The notes: generated by a model not told the origin, from the sequence alone. A stretch of DNA of 64,000 nt from Sesamum alatum (GCA_034509735.1 JACGWO010000012.1:4340001-4404000), one strand, 5' to 3'; positions 36,515-51,100 are shown, counted from the first letter of the stretch. Program-made: numbers and translations.

Positions 36515-38911
36515 ATGTTCGGAGCTCAGCCCTCCTCATCTGCATTCGCCACGCCTTCCTCCACCCCCGCCTTCGGTACGCCGTCTACTCCAGCATTCGG
36601 CAGCTCACTGTTTTCGACGCCGTTTTCGCAACCATCCCAACCCCAACAGCAGCAGCAGCAAACCCCCTCGCTGTTTCAGACACCTCAACCTCAACAGCAG
36701 CAGCAAAGTCCGTTCGGTTTTGCGACGCCGTTCAATGCCGCATCGCAAGCGCAACCGACTCCGTTTAACACTGCTTTGCCTGCGACGAATTTTGTGAACT
36801 CGCAGTTGACTACTCAGATGGCGCCAGTTGCTCCACTCCCGTTTTCTTTGGCGGATCGTGATATTCAAGTGAATATATATATTTTGTTTTCGTTGGGATT
36901 TTTGTTGTATTGTTTTAATCATCTGAGCCCTAAGTTTAGTTTAATTTGCTCTCTGTATTGTTGTAGGCGATTGTGGATGCGTATAAGGAGGATCCTGGGA
37001 ACCCTAAGTATGCATTCAAGGTTTGATTTTTTCAACATTGTGTTGTTCTGCAGTACTGGAAAATATCTGAACTTACTTGTTTGAAGTTAAATAGGTGTAT
37101 TTTTTTTATTTATTAGGGCCATGAAAGTAAGAAAAGTTTCTAGCATTGATTGATTTTGTGCTTAGTTTAGCTCGTCATGTTGATTAAGTTGGGGTTTTAA
37201 ATGCATTGGTTGAGCTAAACAATGTTATCTTTATGCATTGGTTGAGCTAAACAATCTAGCAAATGAAGCTCATTGAGCTGAACCTCAAGTACTGGGATGT
37301 GTTCTCTGGTTCTTGTTATGAATGAAGGCTCTCTCTCCAAAATTCACTTTTGGAAGACTGCATCTGATTGTATTGTGTGAAATTGCAATGGATAAACTTC
37401 GTAGCCTGGAAGTAGGAAATATTACAAGTCCTTTTGCAAGTGTGCTGCTGACTTTTGTACATATTACAATTCTATTAACCAATCAGCATCTGGCTATTAA
37501 GATACCTTCAGTTCATGAAAGTCATATTCTTTTGATTTGATGTTCATTTAGAGCATTTGTTGGTTTTGCAGCATCTACTGTTTAGTGTCACTGAACCTCA
37601 GTACAGGATAAAGCCTGCTGGTGTATCTGATGTGAGTTTACTGTGGTCATTTTGATTTGCATCATCAGTATTCCAACTATTTCAATTATAAATTACTTGT
37701 GGGAATTACCTTGTAAGTCTTGTAAAATAGTTTAGACTGCCAGATTATGTGGGCAGAGGCAATAGCAAAGCTAGAAGGTATGGAAAGTTCCAAACGAGAG
37801 CGTTTGTGGCCCCATCTTGTGCAGGGATTTAAAGATCTTTCCCAGCGTCTCAAGGTACATGAGTTTTTTATTACGTCATTCTTTATCTTATTATGAAGGA
37901 AGTACAGCAAATTGTGCACTATCATTTTTTATTTTTTGGAGGATAGTCATGTTCCATTCAACTGTATATGCAAAAATCTTGTAATATTTCACTAAATCTT
38001 ATGTGTGTGTTCCGAAGGACCTTGCACTGTCAGCTTATCCCGTCTTATATCTGGCCATTGTGTGTTCATCGGATATATTATACATGTAGTCTTTGCAGCT
38101 ATTTCCATTGGTGATCAGATTCTTTACCGTTGCGTGAGAGTGCCACTCCTCAATTCTATGATGAATCAATTGCTAATAATATTTGTTGAAAATTGGAAGT
38201 TGATGAAAGACCAATGTTAGAAGTATGAATTTGTAATGAATACATATGTGCACTATAATGGGTTCAAGTGTCGAAAGGTGTGTGACAGTTTGTATTTTTA
38301 TGGTTAACAAAAAGTGTTTTGAGCTTGATAACTCCTCACCATACAACAAGGTTAAGATTTTATCATGCATATATACGAGGAACTTTGTTATAGGGAAGCA
38401 TAATGAATGGCGTAATAGCTTGATAAGGAAAAATAATTAGGATACTAGAATGCAAGTACCATTTAACTTGAGTTTCGTATATAACCTGCCATCTTTGTTA
38501 ACTTTTAAGAAGACATGCTTCATTTTAAATCTATTTTCATGTGAATCAGTGATTCTGTCAACTACAACCTGCTTTCTGATGAAAATCTATTTTTCGTTGT
38601 ATATAGCTGGCTGTTTCTAGTTTAAAGTTGTAAAATTTGATTATATGGGATAATGGGTATACTGAATAGCATGACCATTAGCTTGTTTCTGGATGCACGT
38701 TTTTGACATGGATTCCGTGACCTGACATGTCATTGAATACAAATTCTGCCCATGTCATTCTGCCACACTATTTTCATTCTCTTTTGAACAATCATGATGT
38801 GCTTATATTTTGTGATAAGTTTCCCATGATCTCAATGCAGCTCCAAGATGAAGTCATACTCTCAGATTCTGAGAGACTGAAGATGACACAGAGCAATGTA
38901 AAGATGGTCAG

Positions 38912-38957
<46 letters not shown>

Positions 38958-40175
38958 CTATGTGCTTGCATGCGCGTGTACAAATGTGTATGATTCAATA
39001 GATACCTTTTTGGTAATTTATTAGTGCAGCTCCAAAGGCATTTTCAAGCTGACACACTCCCCTGGATTCAAAGGATGCAACAGAAAGAGCAAGGCCTTCA
39101 AAGACGTCTTTTAAGGGTGGGAATTTCATTTAGCTGTCTTACAATTACAGTTTATATATACAGCCTGTTTAAATTTCAATGACGAGTAGAAGCCCACTGA
39201 CATTGTACTTGATATCAACAAATTGAAGCCTTGAACGTTGATTAGAAACACATGATTAAAATCTAAATGGGTCCCCCATGAACTCTATTTTGAGGCTTAA
39301 TTCGGAATATTGACACAAGGCAGTGTAAGTAGGTTAAGGGAAGCAACACCTGCTACTGGTTTGCTGGTATTGTCCAGTCATTGCTGATTGCATTGATTTT
39401 TTTCTCTAGGATGAATGGGCTTGCATGGAGTAGCTTGCACTAACAATTTACTAGTTCTACTTCATGTCGTTCTCCTGATATTCATTATTGTATGTGATAA
39501 TGCACAGATAATGAGAATAATAGAGGCATTGGAGGGTAAAGGCAGTCGTCTACCTCTAATGAAAGGAGAAGTAGAATTAGCAGAGAAGTTGGCTGCAATA
39601 ACCAGACAGGTTTGGTTTTTACCTAATGCTGTTTCTTCTGAAATGTGTCGAAGTATACGACTGATAGATATTCCCAATTTGCAGTTAAAAGGATCTGGAG
39701 CAGAACTTTCTAGACGGGTACAGAATCTGCTCACATTGTCACGCCTTCAAGCAGATGGCCTAAATGGTGGCTCGGTTTATCTGCCAGGATCAACCAAAAT
39801 TCATGAACAAAGTCTGGCTGACATGCAGGAGGTGCGAGTAAAACTAATTTTTATATATTCTTGTGACTCATCTGATTTCCAACAACAGCAGCAAAAACAT
39901 GCTGACAAACAGCTATGATAAAAGAGGTGGTGGAAAGGCTTTTCCGCCCTGTTTTTCTCCTTTAAGTGTTGTTTTCTTGTTGCTGTCATCAGTTATACAA
40001 CTTGTATTTACTGTCCAAATGACTGAATGGGGCCGATCATTCTTAATTCTCTTTTGCTGAATAGGTGTTGCAACGGCAAACAGAGGCTATTGCTAGACTT
40101 GGAAATGTGCTGAAGCGAGACATGCGAGATATGGAAATCATAATGGCTGAAGATACAGAAATGACGGAAAGCTAG
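36515..40175 (+). CDS. NUP54: Nuclear pore protein NUP54, complete
   Basis: Nine exons: 36515-36868, 36967-37020, 37572-37631, 37744-37854, 38841-38906, 39030-39116, 39508-39609, 39685-39831 and 40065-40175. All introns are GT-AG and all exon lengths are multiples of three, giving 363 residues. The N terminus is rich in FG, GF, proline and glutamine (MFGAQPSSSAFATP, Q-runs at about 48-70), as in FG nucleoporins of the central channel. The rest is the conserved alpha-helical and coiled-coil NUP54 region (AIVDAYKEDPGNPKYAFK, LLFSVTEPQYRIKP, VQGFKDLSQRLK, MRIIEALEGKG, EVLQRQTEAIARLGNVLKRDMRDMEI) that would assemble with NUP62 and NUP58. Every splice join agrees with the Arabidopsis protein as I remember it. 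Start choice: the first ATG giving the FG-rich segment. No frameshift or stop was seen. Confidence 0.96.
38911..38958. repeat. Compound (TC)n(TA)n microsatellite in a NUP54 intron
   Basis: About twelve TC units are followed by about ten TA units, starting a few bases after the exon ending at 38906. It is close to the splice donor and is likely length-variable. Confidence 0.9.
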
Positions 40176-40700
40176 AACAAGATGTCACCTGCAGATTGCA
40201 ATCTCACAAGCAGTCATCTCTCCCTTGTCCCTTCTCCCTGTATTTTCCCGTCGATCTCTTCGTCTCTTGTTTCCATTATAACTATGTGGGTCGAAAGTAT
40301 TTGTGGCATGTTGATTAGTAAATTCACATTTGCCGAGTGAAGAAGGCAAATTCCCTTATGGAAATATCTCTATCCCATCTCTTTCAAAAGATGTCAACTT
40401 ACAGGACATTGGTATTTGTTTTAAAGAGAATCGATGATGAATCTAAATACTTTTTCGTTCAGGCGGAGGCGGCGGCGGCGGTGGGGGAGTGGGCAAGGGA
40501 AAGAGATGTCGGAGACAACTCTCAAAGTTTTGTTACCTTCAAAACTGCTTCTCAGTTTAGTTTAGTGGTTATTTCAACTAACTAATTGCACCTATCCAAC
40601 TGATTGACTTTTCTACTTATCATGTTTTTTTCCGTACAGAATTTAGTTCTGTCGGGCGACACGGCCTCGTTCGAGTAAAGACTGATTGATACTCACACTT
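40176..40700 (+). other. NUP54 3' untranslated region and spacer
   Basis: Moderate GC content persists to about 40650. A GGCGGAGGCGGCGGCGGCGG run lies at about 40462-40485. An 82-codon frame here has no recognisable domain and is probably chance. Confidence 0.45.
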
Positions 40701-40708
40701 TCTTTTTA

Positions 40709-41072
40709 GTGTAAATTACGTCTATATTCTTGAGGTTTGTAACTGTCTAATAAATAATTTATTTTTATTAATTTTTATGAATGAATTGACTAAAATGTTT
40801 TTATATATTTTATTTAATTTTAAATTTTTTTTTGAAGTTTTTGGATTATAATATGCAGGGTGAGGTTCTTAAAGCTTTTTACACAAAGGAGTTAATAATG
40901 TAATTTGTTTTGATTGATTTTTTTGCAATTTAAATAAAAAAATCAAAGGCAAAATGATCAATTTAAGGCCTTTGGTTGAAAATTACAAATTTCGGGTGGT
41001 ATTTGTAATTTTTTAAACGAGAGATGTTTGTAATTATGTCAAATTTTAGGGAAAGTAGATGTAATTTACGCA
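40709..41072. mobile_element. MITE, 364 bp, 8-bp TSD
   Basis: The ends GTGTAAATTACG and (reversed right) TGCGTAAATTACA are flanked by TCTTTTTA at 40701-40708 and 41073-41080. The body matches 8626-9052, including the AATATGCAGGGTGAGG and AATGTAATTTG blocks. It lies between NUP54 and GCS1. Confidence 0.8.
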
Positions 41073-41080
41073 TCTTTTTA

Positions 41081-42176
41081 TATTTAAAGTTTATCTGTTA
41101 AAACAGAATATCATCATAATTTTAGTTTTTAACTCGGTGTTTCTTAATCATATTTGGGTGCTGAATCATGGATTTAAATTCATTTAAACACATATTTCGA
41201 GTTAATATTAATTTTTTTTTAAAAAAACATTTCAAAAATGCTACAAAAAAATTATAAATTAAAGAAAATTACATAATAATTATAAAAAATTTAAAAATAT
41301 TAAATTTCTCTTTACAATTCAAACATCTCTAATTTAATTTTGTATTATTTAGCTCATTAAAATTATTTTTATATCATGTAATTATATCTTTTGAGTTATT
41401 ATTTGATGTAGTTGTAATTGAAATTAAATAATAATATAATATTTATTTTTAACTGTGTTGTAAAATATATATATATATATAATACATTGATGTTTATACA
41501 TTTAATATTACTAATTTAGCATCATATTAATACATAACACAAGAATTTATATTTTTACAATTAAAAAGTACAAAGTAAATATTTTGCTAAAAAATAAAAA
41601 AAATAAAAAGTTTTTTAGGGATTCAAAAATTTCGAAAGAAAATTAAAAAAACAAAATGTTTCAAAAAAATTAGATAATTTTAAAACTATTATGTATTTTT
41701 ATTTTCATAACGTCGAAATAAAAACGTTTCCAACGTACGAAATTTTAAACCACATGGAAATTTTAAACCACGTGTTCAATATCAATGATTAGTTTTTTAT
41801 TGCCACAACTACAACAGCAAAAAGAAGTATCATTTTATGTTAGTATTTTTATTGAGGATAATCCAAAATTAGTTTTTCAAATAGAAACATAACCCCAATA
41901 GTCTAGAAATGTGCTGCCAACAGTCAATGAGTCAATCACATGGTGTAAACTTAACTCTTTTAACTATATGTTTGTGGGACAATATAAATAAACTAATTTA
42001 ACACAGATCAGATCACATCTGTAGTTAGATAGATAGCTCCACCCTTTTCCCTTTTGCCCCAAAAATTGTTACTACACCTACAATGTTGTTATATATCTAA
42101 AGCCAATCATGTTTTTACCTCCCTTGGTTGAGATTCAGACAGAGGCTGCCCTTTGCTGCAACTTCACACACAACTC
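41081..42176. other. Spacer and 3' region of the glucosidase I gene
   Basis: Very AT-rich to about 41990 with no coding frame. The last roughly 180 bases before 42176 are less biased and probably hold the 3' untranslated region of the minus-strand gene. Confidence 0.5.
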
Positions 42177-45100
42177 CTAACATTCAGTGTACTCTTCAGC
42201 CATGATCAACACTATAAGTGATGTCCAACCAGTGAACAATCGCGCGCCTTTTCCCTTCCCTTTCTTTTGGTCATACTGTTCCCACAAGTAGCCCGTCTCG
42301 TCATAGTTCCTGACTACATTTCTGCCACAACGATTGGTGATTACCGTGAGGGATATTAAACATGTAATAAGAATTGATCTAGCTGAAAGGAAATGGATAC
42401 CTAATCAAATTGTTCCTCAAGTCATTGTAGATGGTTTTGGCTCTTTCTTTGTACGGCCCATCCACTACGAAAACCAAGTAAATTACTACATGTAGAATAA
42501 AATTAGTTTCAGATGGAAAAGAGTTCTTTAGTGATATGTACCTTTAGAATAATAGTTCAGCGCGGAAAGAATCATATAGTTCATGTTCATCCAAATTGGC
42601 CCCCTCCAATAAGGTGGGTCGTGCTCAGTGTTGCGTTGCATGTATAGTGAGCTGGTAAACACCCCAAGAGTTGTCAGAATGCTTCAGTTTTGGTGTACAG
42701 GAATGTGCACAATGCCTCCGCAAGGAGCCTTAAAATAGACCTATTTTTTTTTACCTTGTTTTGGCTAGAGATCGTAGTCCGAATTTGGTCCACAGAGTAC
42801 TTGTGTTTGAGATGAGATCAAGCTGTTTTTCTAATATCCATGAATCCTACGTCGTTTAGAATGCATATAGAAGATGTAAGACTGACAAATACATAAAACA
42901 AATATACCAAAAGTTAAACGAAGAAATCATTGCATCAGCAGAAGATCCTGGATCAACTCACAGGTGGTATAAGCCGACTCATAAAAGGAAAAAGGCTGAC
43001 GTAGCCAATATGAGGAACCAATCTCAGCACAGGTTTCTCTAGAACTTCTCGAACAAGTTCACGAGTCGGGTGATTTCCAGCTGCTTCTATGAGCCGCCAA
43101 CTTAGACGAACCTAAGAGGAAGAGAAATGTCACTGCTAGTATGCGATGAATTTAATTTTTCTGATTCTCTTGCTTGTTTATCTCCTTTTCCCTATGAAAA
43201 ACTAGTCAACTTCCATGAAGATTGCATCATTGTCAATTAGCTCCAAGTGTTTCATAATTCAGTGCTACTTCCATAGTAACACAAGAGAAATTGAAATTAA
43301 AGCATCAGACATCCTAACAGAAGTTAATACCCAACGAATTAAAAGGTCTAGGATTTTATGGAAGAAATGTTATGATAAGCTTGAATCTTATTAAGCTGTT
43401 TACAGGTTTTCCCAGACGGGGCAAAGTTCACATACGTATCAAAATCAGTAAATATTCTGGGTCTCGTAAACCACCTATGGTTAGTTGCATGAATAAACTG
43501 TAGAAAAGGTGAGACTAGCCACTGAAAACTGGAATCAAGGCAGATGAAGAGTGCATTACCGAGAGTGCAGGAAGCAGATAACAGAAGTACCTGAAAAGCT
43601 AAAGCCATACCTTCTCTGTATGATTTCCATAATCAAAATAAGCTCCATTGTTGTAATCAAAATGCATCTGAAAAGCAAAAAGATAGAAAAGATTGAATGA
43701 AAGATCAATTCCTTGCTTGCTTAGGAAAAAGCCAAACTGAACTTATTTCTGACACAATAATGATGCGTTCACAGAGGATCTAAAATGGACAAGACGAATG
43801 CCTTAGAGGAAAAAAAAAAATGGAAGATAAGAAAGGGGAAAAGAAGAAATTACCTGATTCAAAAGCTCAAAATCTGAGAGTAAATTTGCTGTCAAGCCAT
43901 ACTCCTACACAATTTTGTATAACCTTAAAAATAGATAAAAAACCATTATTTGGTAAGTTATTTACTTCATATTTTGGTTATACCTTTCCAATGTCACTGT
44001 CATCAAGAATGTCTGAAATGGAACTCATGCAAGCTGCAGCAAGATGCATCCAACATCTAAGATCCAAGTGCCGTTCATCTTCACTAGGGTGTGATGCACG
44101 TGGATAATCATCCAATCCAGAAGACAGCGACTGGAGATGCCAAAACACTATAATGGTAAGTCTGACAAACAATCCAATTATAACTTGTGCTTTACTTATA
44201 TTGTAAGTTACGAGTGTTATATGCCTCCCTCCAGCATAACATCTGTGGACTTTTACAGTGCTGAACTCTGATATAGAGCAATGCGCCAAAAGCACGCCAG
44301 TATTAAAAGATGTGGAAACCAAATCTCATCCCCACTCGAACTATTCATGTATTTTTTAAGGCATTCCTTTCTTTTGCCTGAGATATGTCATTTTTTAAGC
44401 TATTCATTCAGCATTCAGAACTTCAAGGAAAATTCAACGGTTTACTCGCAAGGGCAGAAAAGTACGCATGTTTCCTTCCATTTGACCTTTTTTTTTCCTC
44501 TCAATTTATCATTGTTCATTACATAACAGTTTCACAACCTCAAGTACTGGGAATTCTTGTTTCTACCTTTCCTTATATAAGTCCACTCATTCATACAACT
44601 CTAGCCGTTTTGAATTTAACAGACACCCACATTTAGCCAGTATTCAAGGAGCTGTTGCCATACCTTCGTATACACACAGCAGAGATTTCAGAACTTATAT
44701 TCAAATTGATATAGTCCATTGAACCACTAATACTTATCCCTCATCAGTAACTATTACAAAACCAACAGAAACCAAATTTAGGGAGAGACAGTGAAACTAT
44801 AAAGAACAGAAAGGAAAACAAGGATTCTTCAATATAATACTCCAGGTGAAAATAACCTTGAAAAACAGATATCAACTAATTCTAGCAAGCATGAAAATGC
44901 AGAAGAAGAAAACCTTTGGATTCAGTTCACGTGTGGTCACATTGTCTCTTCCATGCCAATAGTAGGTGTTTGCATCTTTTCCTGTGCATTGGAACATTAA
45001 ATTTCCAGTTACAGATTACCAATTTAATTTGCATTCTGACAAAAATTGGATTCCTAGGTTGCATTACAGTAATTAATACTTGATTTTCACTAAATGATGA

Positions 45101-48100
45101 GGTCCACATGTCAACGCTGGTGTACAGTTTATAAGATAGCCAGCACCACGTAATCAATCTGTAGTGTTTGTAAAATGCCCATCATCCTCACCTGATTGAG
45201 TAGTATTAAACCACTTAAACCATGCATCAAGCCGCACAGATGCTTGACGTAAGAAGATGGAGATGTCATTTTTTTCTGAAGCAGTAAACTTGTTTTTCTT
45301 AACGCCACAAACCAAATCTGCAAAAAGCAAATCTTTATCACTTAACCATAACTGCAACATACAATTTTCCCATTCAAAGTAAGTGAATATGCAAGGCGAG
45401 CCAAATAATTTTCTGATATGCAACTTATTGCCAATAACCTATAAAACAATAAAAAGAATAACTAAAGTATATTATTTATTGATGGTTAAAATGCTGAGTT
45501 CCATTTTGAAAAGTGCCAATTATAAATGATTGCAAAAACCAGCATGATATATAATGTAAGCCTTTCGCCAGTCAATTATTTGGGCAGAACCCAAGAGAAC
45601 ATATGATGCCTCATTGCTCAGTTATAGAAAGTTGATTTATTTGTTGCTGCTGATCTATTCAGCAATGCTTACACAACAAAAGAGATGCTTAGAACAATAA
45701 GATGGGCCACAATACCATCTCATAGCTATATTGTGTTTACTTCAGAAGCCTGCAAACCATTATGTCCAGTCTCAAATTCCTTTTTTGTTTTTAGTGAGGA
45801 GTCGGTGAGTGGAGCAATGCTATAATATAGATTCCAAGAGTTCCTTGACAGAGCCACTCTAATGATAAAATATCATTTTAATGGGCCTTGGACTAATTTA
45901 ACAATACAAAATCTAAAGAAATGATATGCTTTCAAATATTATAGTAGATCACACAGCAGGAAGACACATTGGAATGATAATCAAGATGGGATAGTAGTAT
46001 AATCAAGTATTGACATCAAATATAAAATTTAACCAAAAGATGCATTGTGTGAAAACTAAACCTCGTAAAACCAAAAATAATGTCGGGGGATTTCCATTTG
46101 TTGGATGCTGAAGCACAAATTCCGATGGCACCTTACTGCAGATAGACCAAAACAGTCAACTGATTTTTAAAAAAAAATTCATAGCAGTAGTATCGACTAG
46201 AGGAATCTACACACTGTCACCTTAAAGCTTCAGCACCTAAAATTTGCTCACGTGGAATCCAACCATCGGCATTCATTAGATCTAACCAATGCCCAATGAT
46301 ATCCAAAGAAATGCGGACATCCCAACGCCTTCTCATGTAAAGATAAACATAGATTTATGTCATCAGTAAAACGTAAATTGCCTTAACAAGAATAATAAGT
46401 GAAGCTATCAGCAGCAACAAAAGGTTCTTGGAAGAAGGCAAAAGCGAAGAAAAAGGAAAAAAGATTTACATGCCTACAGGCAACCCACCAGATCAGTAGC
46501 TGGTGGAAACCTTCATCCCAGAGAAACCCCCTAGGAAAGAAGGGACGGCTTGGCACTGCAGTGTATAGCTCAGCTGGCCAATATGAAATATAATTTGTAC
46601 CAGGTAATTGCTGCATATGAGTTAATAAACCACCACATGACTTCATTAGGTATCCAATGAACGCAAAACAACTGTGGTTTTCAATATCATAGTTAATCTA
46701 CGATAAGAAGACTTGGAAAAAGTCTCCAAAGCTGAAGCAAGAATACGTTACACTAATTTAAACAAGGACCACTTCATATATAATGCAGATTGCAACATCA
46801 TAGCATAAAGAGCAATCCCTAATTTTCCCGTGAGCACCATCTCAAAACTTCGTAAAGTTTACTCACCATTTAAACTTGGAGCTCTGATGATGATGTTATT
46901 CCCAGTTATATTATTCTTTCGACAGGGCATCAGTTACTGAAACTTTATGAATTTAATTATAAATTATTCAATAAACACAACACCTTTTTTTACAAAAGAA
47001 CAATTAGAACCATTTCAATAATGTAAAATTTATTGGTTATGGTTACTGTAGGAAAGCATTTCCACAAATGTCAACCAAGTCAACACACAAGTAGGCTGTT
47101 AAACCCAATTACAAACTGCCATTTAGATTTCAAAATCTCAAACCTCAGACATAATTCACCAATGTGAAACAGGAGAGGCCAGTTCATATCATGTTACAAG
47201 GTTTTGAAAGAACTGGCATAAGAACACTCCTAGCCAGAGGACTTACTTTAGAGGATGGTGGAAGTGCAATTTTTGACTGGCCATAGAAGTAGCCAATCCC
47301 GCCCAACAAATTCCCGAGAGCTGCTTTACCCACTGTAATGGCATCAGAATTAAGCTGAAAGAACCACGTTATATTTTAGTTCAAGGAAATGAATACTAAA
47401 GAAACCCCAAGAGAAGTATAAAAGATAGCAAACAATGGGTACCAAGACGGGATACGTAGAATAGTTAACACACACAGTGGTACTAAGTGGGTGTTTGGGG
47501 GCTTTTTTTAAGTGCTTATGAGCTTTTAACTAAAAAAAGCTTAGATTAAGTGTTTGTAAAAATGACTTTTGCTTTTGCTTCTCTGAATTTAAGCTGTTTT
47601 TAGCCAGAAGCTCAAAGCAGCAACGGACCAACTTTTGCTGCTTAATGCATTTTTGTAAATATTTAGAAGCTGTTTTTGGACATTTTTGTCCTCAACTTCT
47701 TTTTTCGTAATCCTATTAAATCCTTAAAGAGGTGGACATAAAAGTAAATGTACCATATAAGTGGATTTTCCACAACTTTTTTTCCACACACTCAAAACTT
47801 AATTCTTTTCTTCACTTTTCTATACTAATTCCAAACACTTCCAGCTTTTACTACAACTAAACTATCAACTTCTCTACAACTTTTCACTTTTTTTTTAAGC
47901 AAAAGTTTTTGCAAACACCCCCTTAGCCAACAACATAGCTGACTCACAATCATGCAATGATTCTGACACCTATATTTATTTGCACAATCTTGCTTTTTGT
48001 AGTTCACTCGTAACAATCATATGCAGAAGCAATGAAGCTGTGAAAAAATAGATGTATTACCAATAAATTCGGCAGTCACATATTTGATATTTGTGACCCA

Positions 48101-51100
48101 TGACAAAGTAAAATGTATTTCCACAAAATATCATCTAAAATGCTGAATTTATTTATAAATTAATACACTATGCAAACCAAATGTAATATATAAAACAGAT
48201 GGTATATTGGTAATTACTCGTCCTCTGAATCAACTCAAAGCACTGTTATACTATATTTTAAAAAATATTCCTTTGGTCATAATCTCAAAGACCTGGGGCA
48301 CTTGACGGTGATATGACACAGTTAACAAGATGACATAAAGATCAAGTTTCATAACGAACTGGTCCATATTTACCATATTCCAAGTCATTAACATAGACAA
48401 AGTACAGATACCATCTTCGGAAAAGTGAAGGGAGTTTCATCTGAAACAAACAACTTTTTGTTTGTCATGAGAGGAGACTGTGAAGAACTTAGAGATATTC
48501 TCCACACATCACCAAAATTAAGCATGAGCTCAAAGTCACAGCAAGCATGAAAAGTACGCATGATCTTCCATTGTACGCCTTAAAGCAAATGAGACAGCTT
48601 GTAATAAACCTCTAACTTAAGATCTAAATTTCAGAAGTAACAAGTCTCTGAATTCAAGATGATCCATGAAAAGGAAAAGAAGCAACCATAATAGATACCT
48701 CATCAGAAATATTAAAGCATCTTTCGAACTTGTTATCAAATTGCTTCTGCTTCTGATCTAGATGACCAGTCAGTGAGTCACCTGCAATGATTGACAACCT
48801 TCTATATGTGAAGTGAGGGAAGATGGTTGGCTGACAATTTAAAATGAACTTGTACAAAAAAAAAAGAAGAAAGTAAGTCAATTGTTTTAAAGAATGAAAC
48901 ATATCACGATAAATATGGGTAAAGAAGAACATATTCATGTGAGGAGCAAGTAAATATTTAGTAAAATTATTTAAGGAGATCCTAAGTTGCTGTTTTCTTT
49001 TCATGTCAGAATTCAGCAATTTATATTATTATTATCTCGCTCTCGCTCACCAACTATGACTGCTAAGATCTCTAACAGTCTTAATGCTTCAGTAGACCCA
49101 AGTGAACAGTACAGTTGCTCTTAGTATGATGCGTTATATGAAATTTGAACTTTAGGAATGTGTAGCTTAATTTGAATCCAAGGAAGAAACCATGGATGAT
49201 ATATATATATATATATATTATAAACAGATGAAGAAGTACCTATAAGGCTTCTGATACGTTCTTCAGTTCTTGAACTAGAGCCACTCGATCTTGATATAAA
49301 AGCAACATCTGCTTTGAAGGGAATCCTAGCTGAGATCTGAACCCAAATAAAGAAAGGCTCATCAAAATAGATGGGAAGCAAAATATAAAACCAAGTAATT
49401 TAATTTGCTCAAATAGCCAGACAAGATAATGAACAATTCATCGATGCCAGACCTGGAAAACCAGAATATTTGGAGCATCATCAGATGTATCTGAAAGCTG
49501 TAACCGACCCACTTCCCTAGCCTAAACAAAAAGAATGGAAGTTGAATTCATATTAAAGGTAACAAGTATGATTGTGAAGCATGCTAGTGAAAGTCATCAG
49601 CTAAACTTGTAAAACAACAGCAGACATAGTATCCTACACACCTGAACTGCAAGATTGGTTTGGACAAGTTCGGATAAATTGTGAATGTGATTCGTCTTGA
49701 AACCAGCATAGTGGAACTCAAAGTCGTCCTATAAAAGTTCACTTACTCACTAGTTTATTTATGGTCAATGAATATTATAATGAATGCTAAATAAACATTA
49801 AATCGTTGAAACAGAAAGGCGTTGCTTTTATGATGGATAAATGGACAAGTATGAGCCAACTGATGACAAAGCAACAGAATCAGAAAAGGTACATACAGAG
49901 CAACTGGTTTATAAGCTTTAGATATCATGTATTGAAAAAAAAAAAAAACTTGTCAATATATTTGTTACGCAGATCGCATACAATAAAATATGGTGCACAG
50001 GTCAAAGAAACCTTATATTTGACTGCAAGCAGAAACCTCAGCACATATATTGCATATCTTTAAAAGACAGGATACCTTTGATTCTAAATGAAGTTGCCAA
50101 CTACCAAGGTCATTCCTTGAACCAAATGCCAGAATGTAGACATCAGGAATATCTGAGGGACCGCTACCGAGATACAGAGCATTCCCACCTTCCTCAGCAA
50201 CATAGAAGAACAGGTGCACAGTATCTTCCGTTTCCTCTTTAAGTCTACAATAGTATGGAAAAAAACAAGACTGCATATTAGCAAATAATAATGTTAGGCA
50301 TTGATGATAAATTTACTATGCGTGGCAAGGAGTTGTCTGCACAGCATACACAAATCTTAAGTAATGAAATGAACTGTATATAAAATTTTAGTTGATTTAT
50401 GAAAGAACAGCAGTTTATCGTATTCATTATTAGGAACTAAACCTAAACATATAGAACTTTCCAATAAACACAGGACACTGATTGGATGGCCTCATTATTG
50501 CAATAAGCTGGCAAACAGTGGGATTAGCAGCATTGTCACAACCCTATACGGAATCCAAGTATAGCAACAATAACCAATGTTCTATTGTCTAATTGTTCAT
50601 GCACTGGTTGGCGGAAGTAAGCATCAACAAACTCTTCCTTTCTTATTATAATTTTTTATATAGTGATCCATTCTGCAATTCTATTTCATCTTCAACATGC
50701 CCTTCCTCTACTGCCCTTCAATTCCTCAATCTCCGCTTGGAACAAAAAATCATGTCATTCAACTTTACACATAGTTGTCGATGATTGTATTTTACCAAAT
50801 CTAGGCAATATATCTTTTCATGCCGGTATTAAAAGGAAAGAAAGGCTACACCTATAATAAGTTTAAGCATCTCAGGAAACAAGCATCACAGAAGGTCCGG
50901 AAATTTACACTTCACTTTGTGCTTCAACCCGAAATGCCCAGTCCCCTCCATAACCGCTCTCTTCTTCCATAGATTTCAGAAAACTTGTTGTCAATTTCAA
51001 ATTTTGGTCGACCAGCACTTGACGCCCATAATCCCGTCCATTATGATGCGTCCAACCATATGTCTTAAGCTCATCCGAATCTTGGCATACATGTCTCATG

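Noticed and set aside
36605..36922. 105-codon minus-strand frame rich in Arg and Leu
   Set aside because: It is the antisense of the Gln/Pro-rich NUP54 exon 1, where stop codons are rare by composition.
40337..40585. 82-codon frame downstream of NUP54
   Set aside because: No recognisable domain, contains a GGC-repeat stretch, and sits in the probable 3' untranslated region.
48374..48440. Exon-like segment in glucosidase I intron 8 ([13 protein letters not shown] frame)
   Set aside because: At 67 bp it would shift the frame. Exon 8 joins directly to the conserved segment at 47354, matching the family.
50443..50543. Exon-like segment in glucosidase I intron 3 with AG and GT borders and an open frame
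   Set aside because: It is 101 bp, so inclusion would break the frame. It has no similarity to family GH63, and exon 3 joins exon 4 correctly without it.
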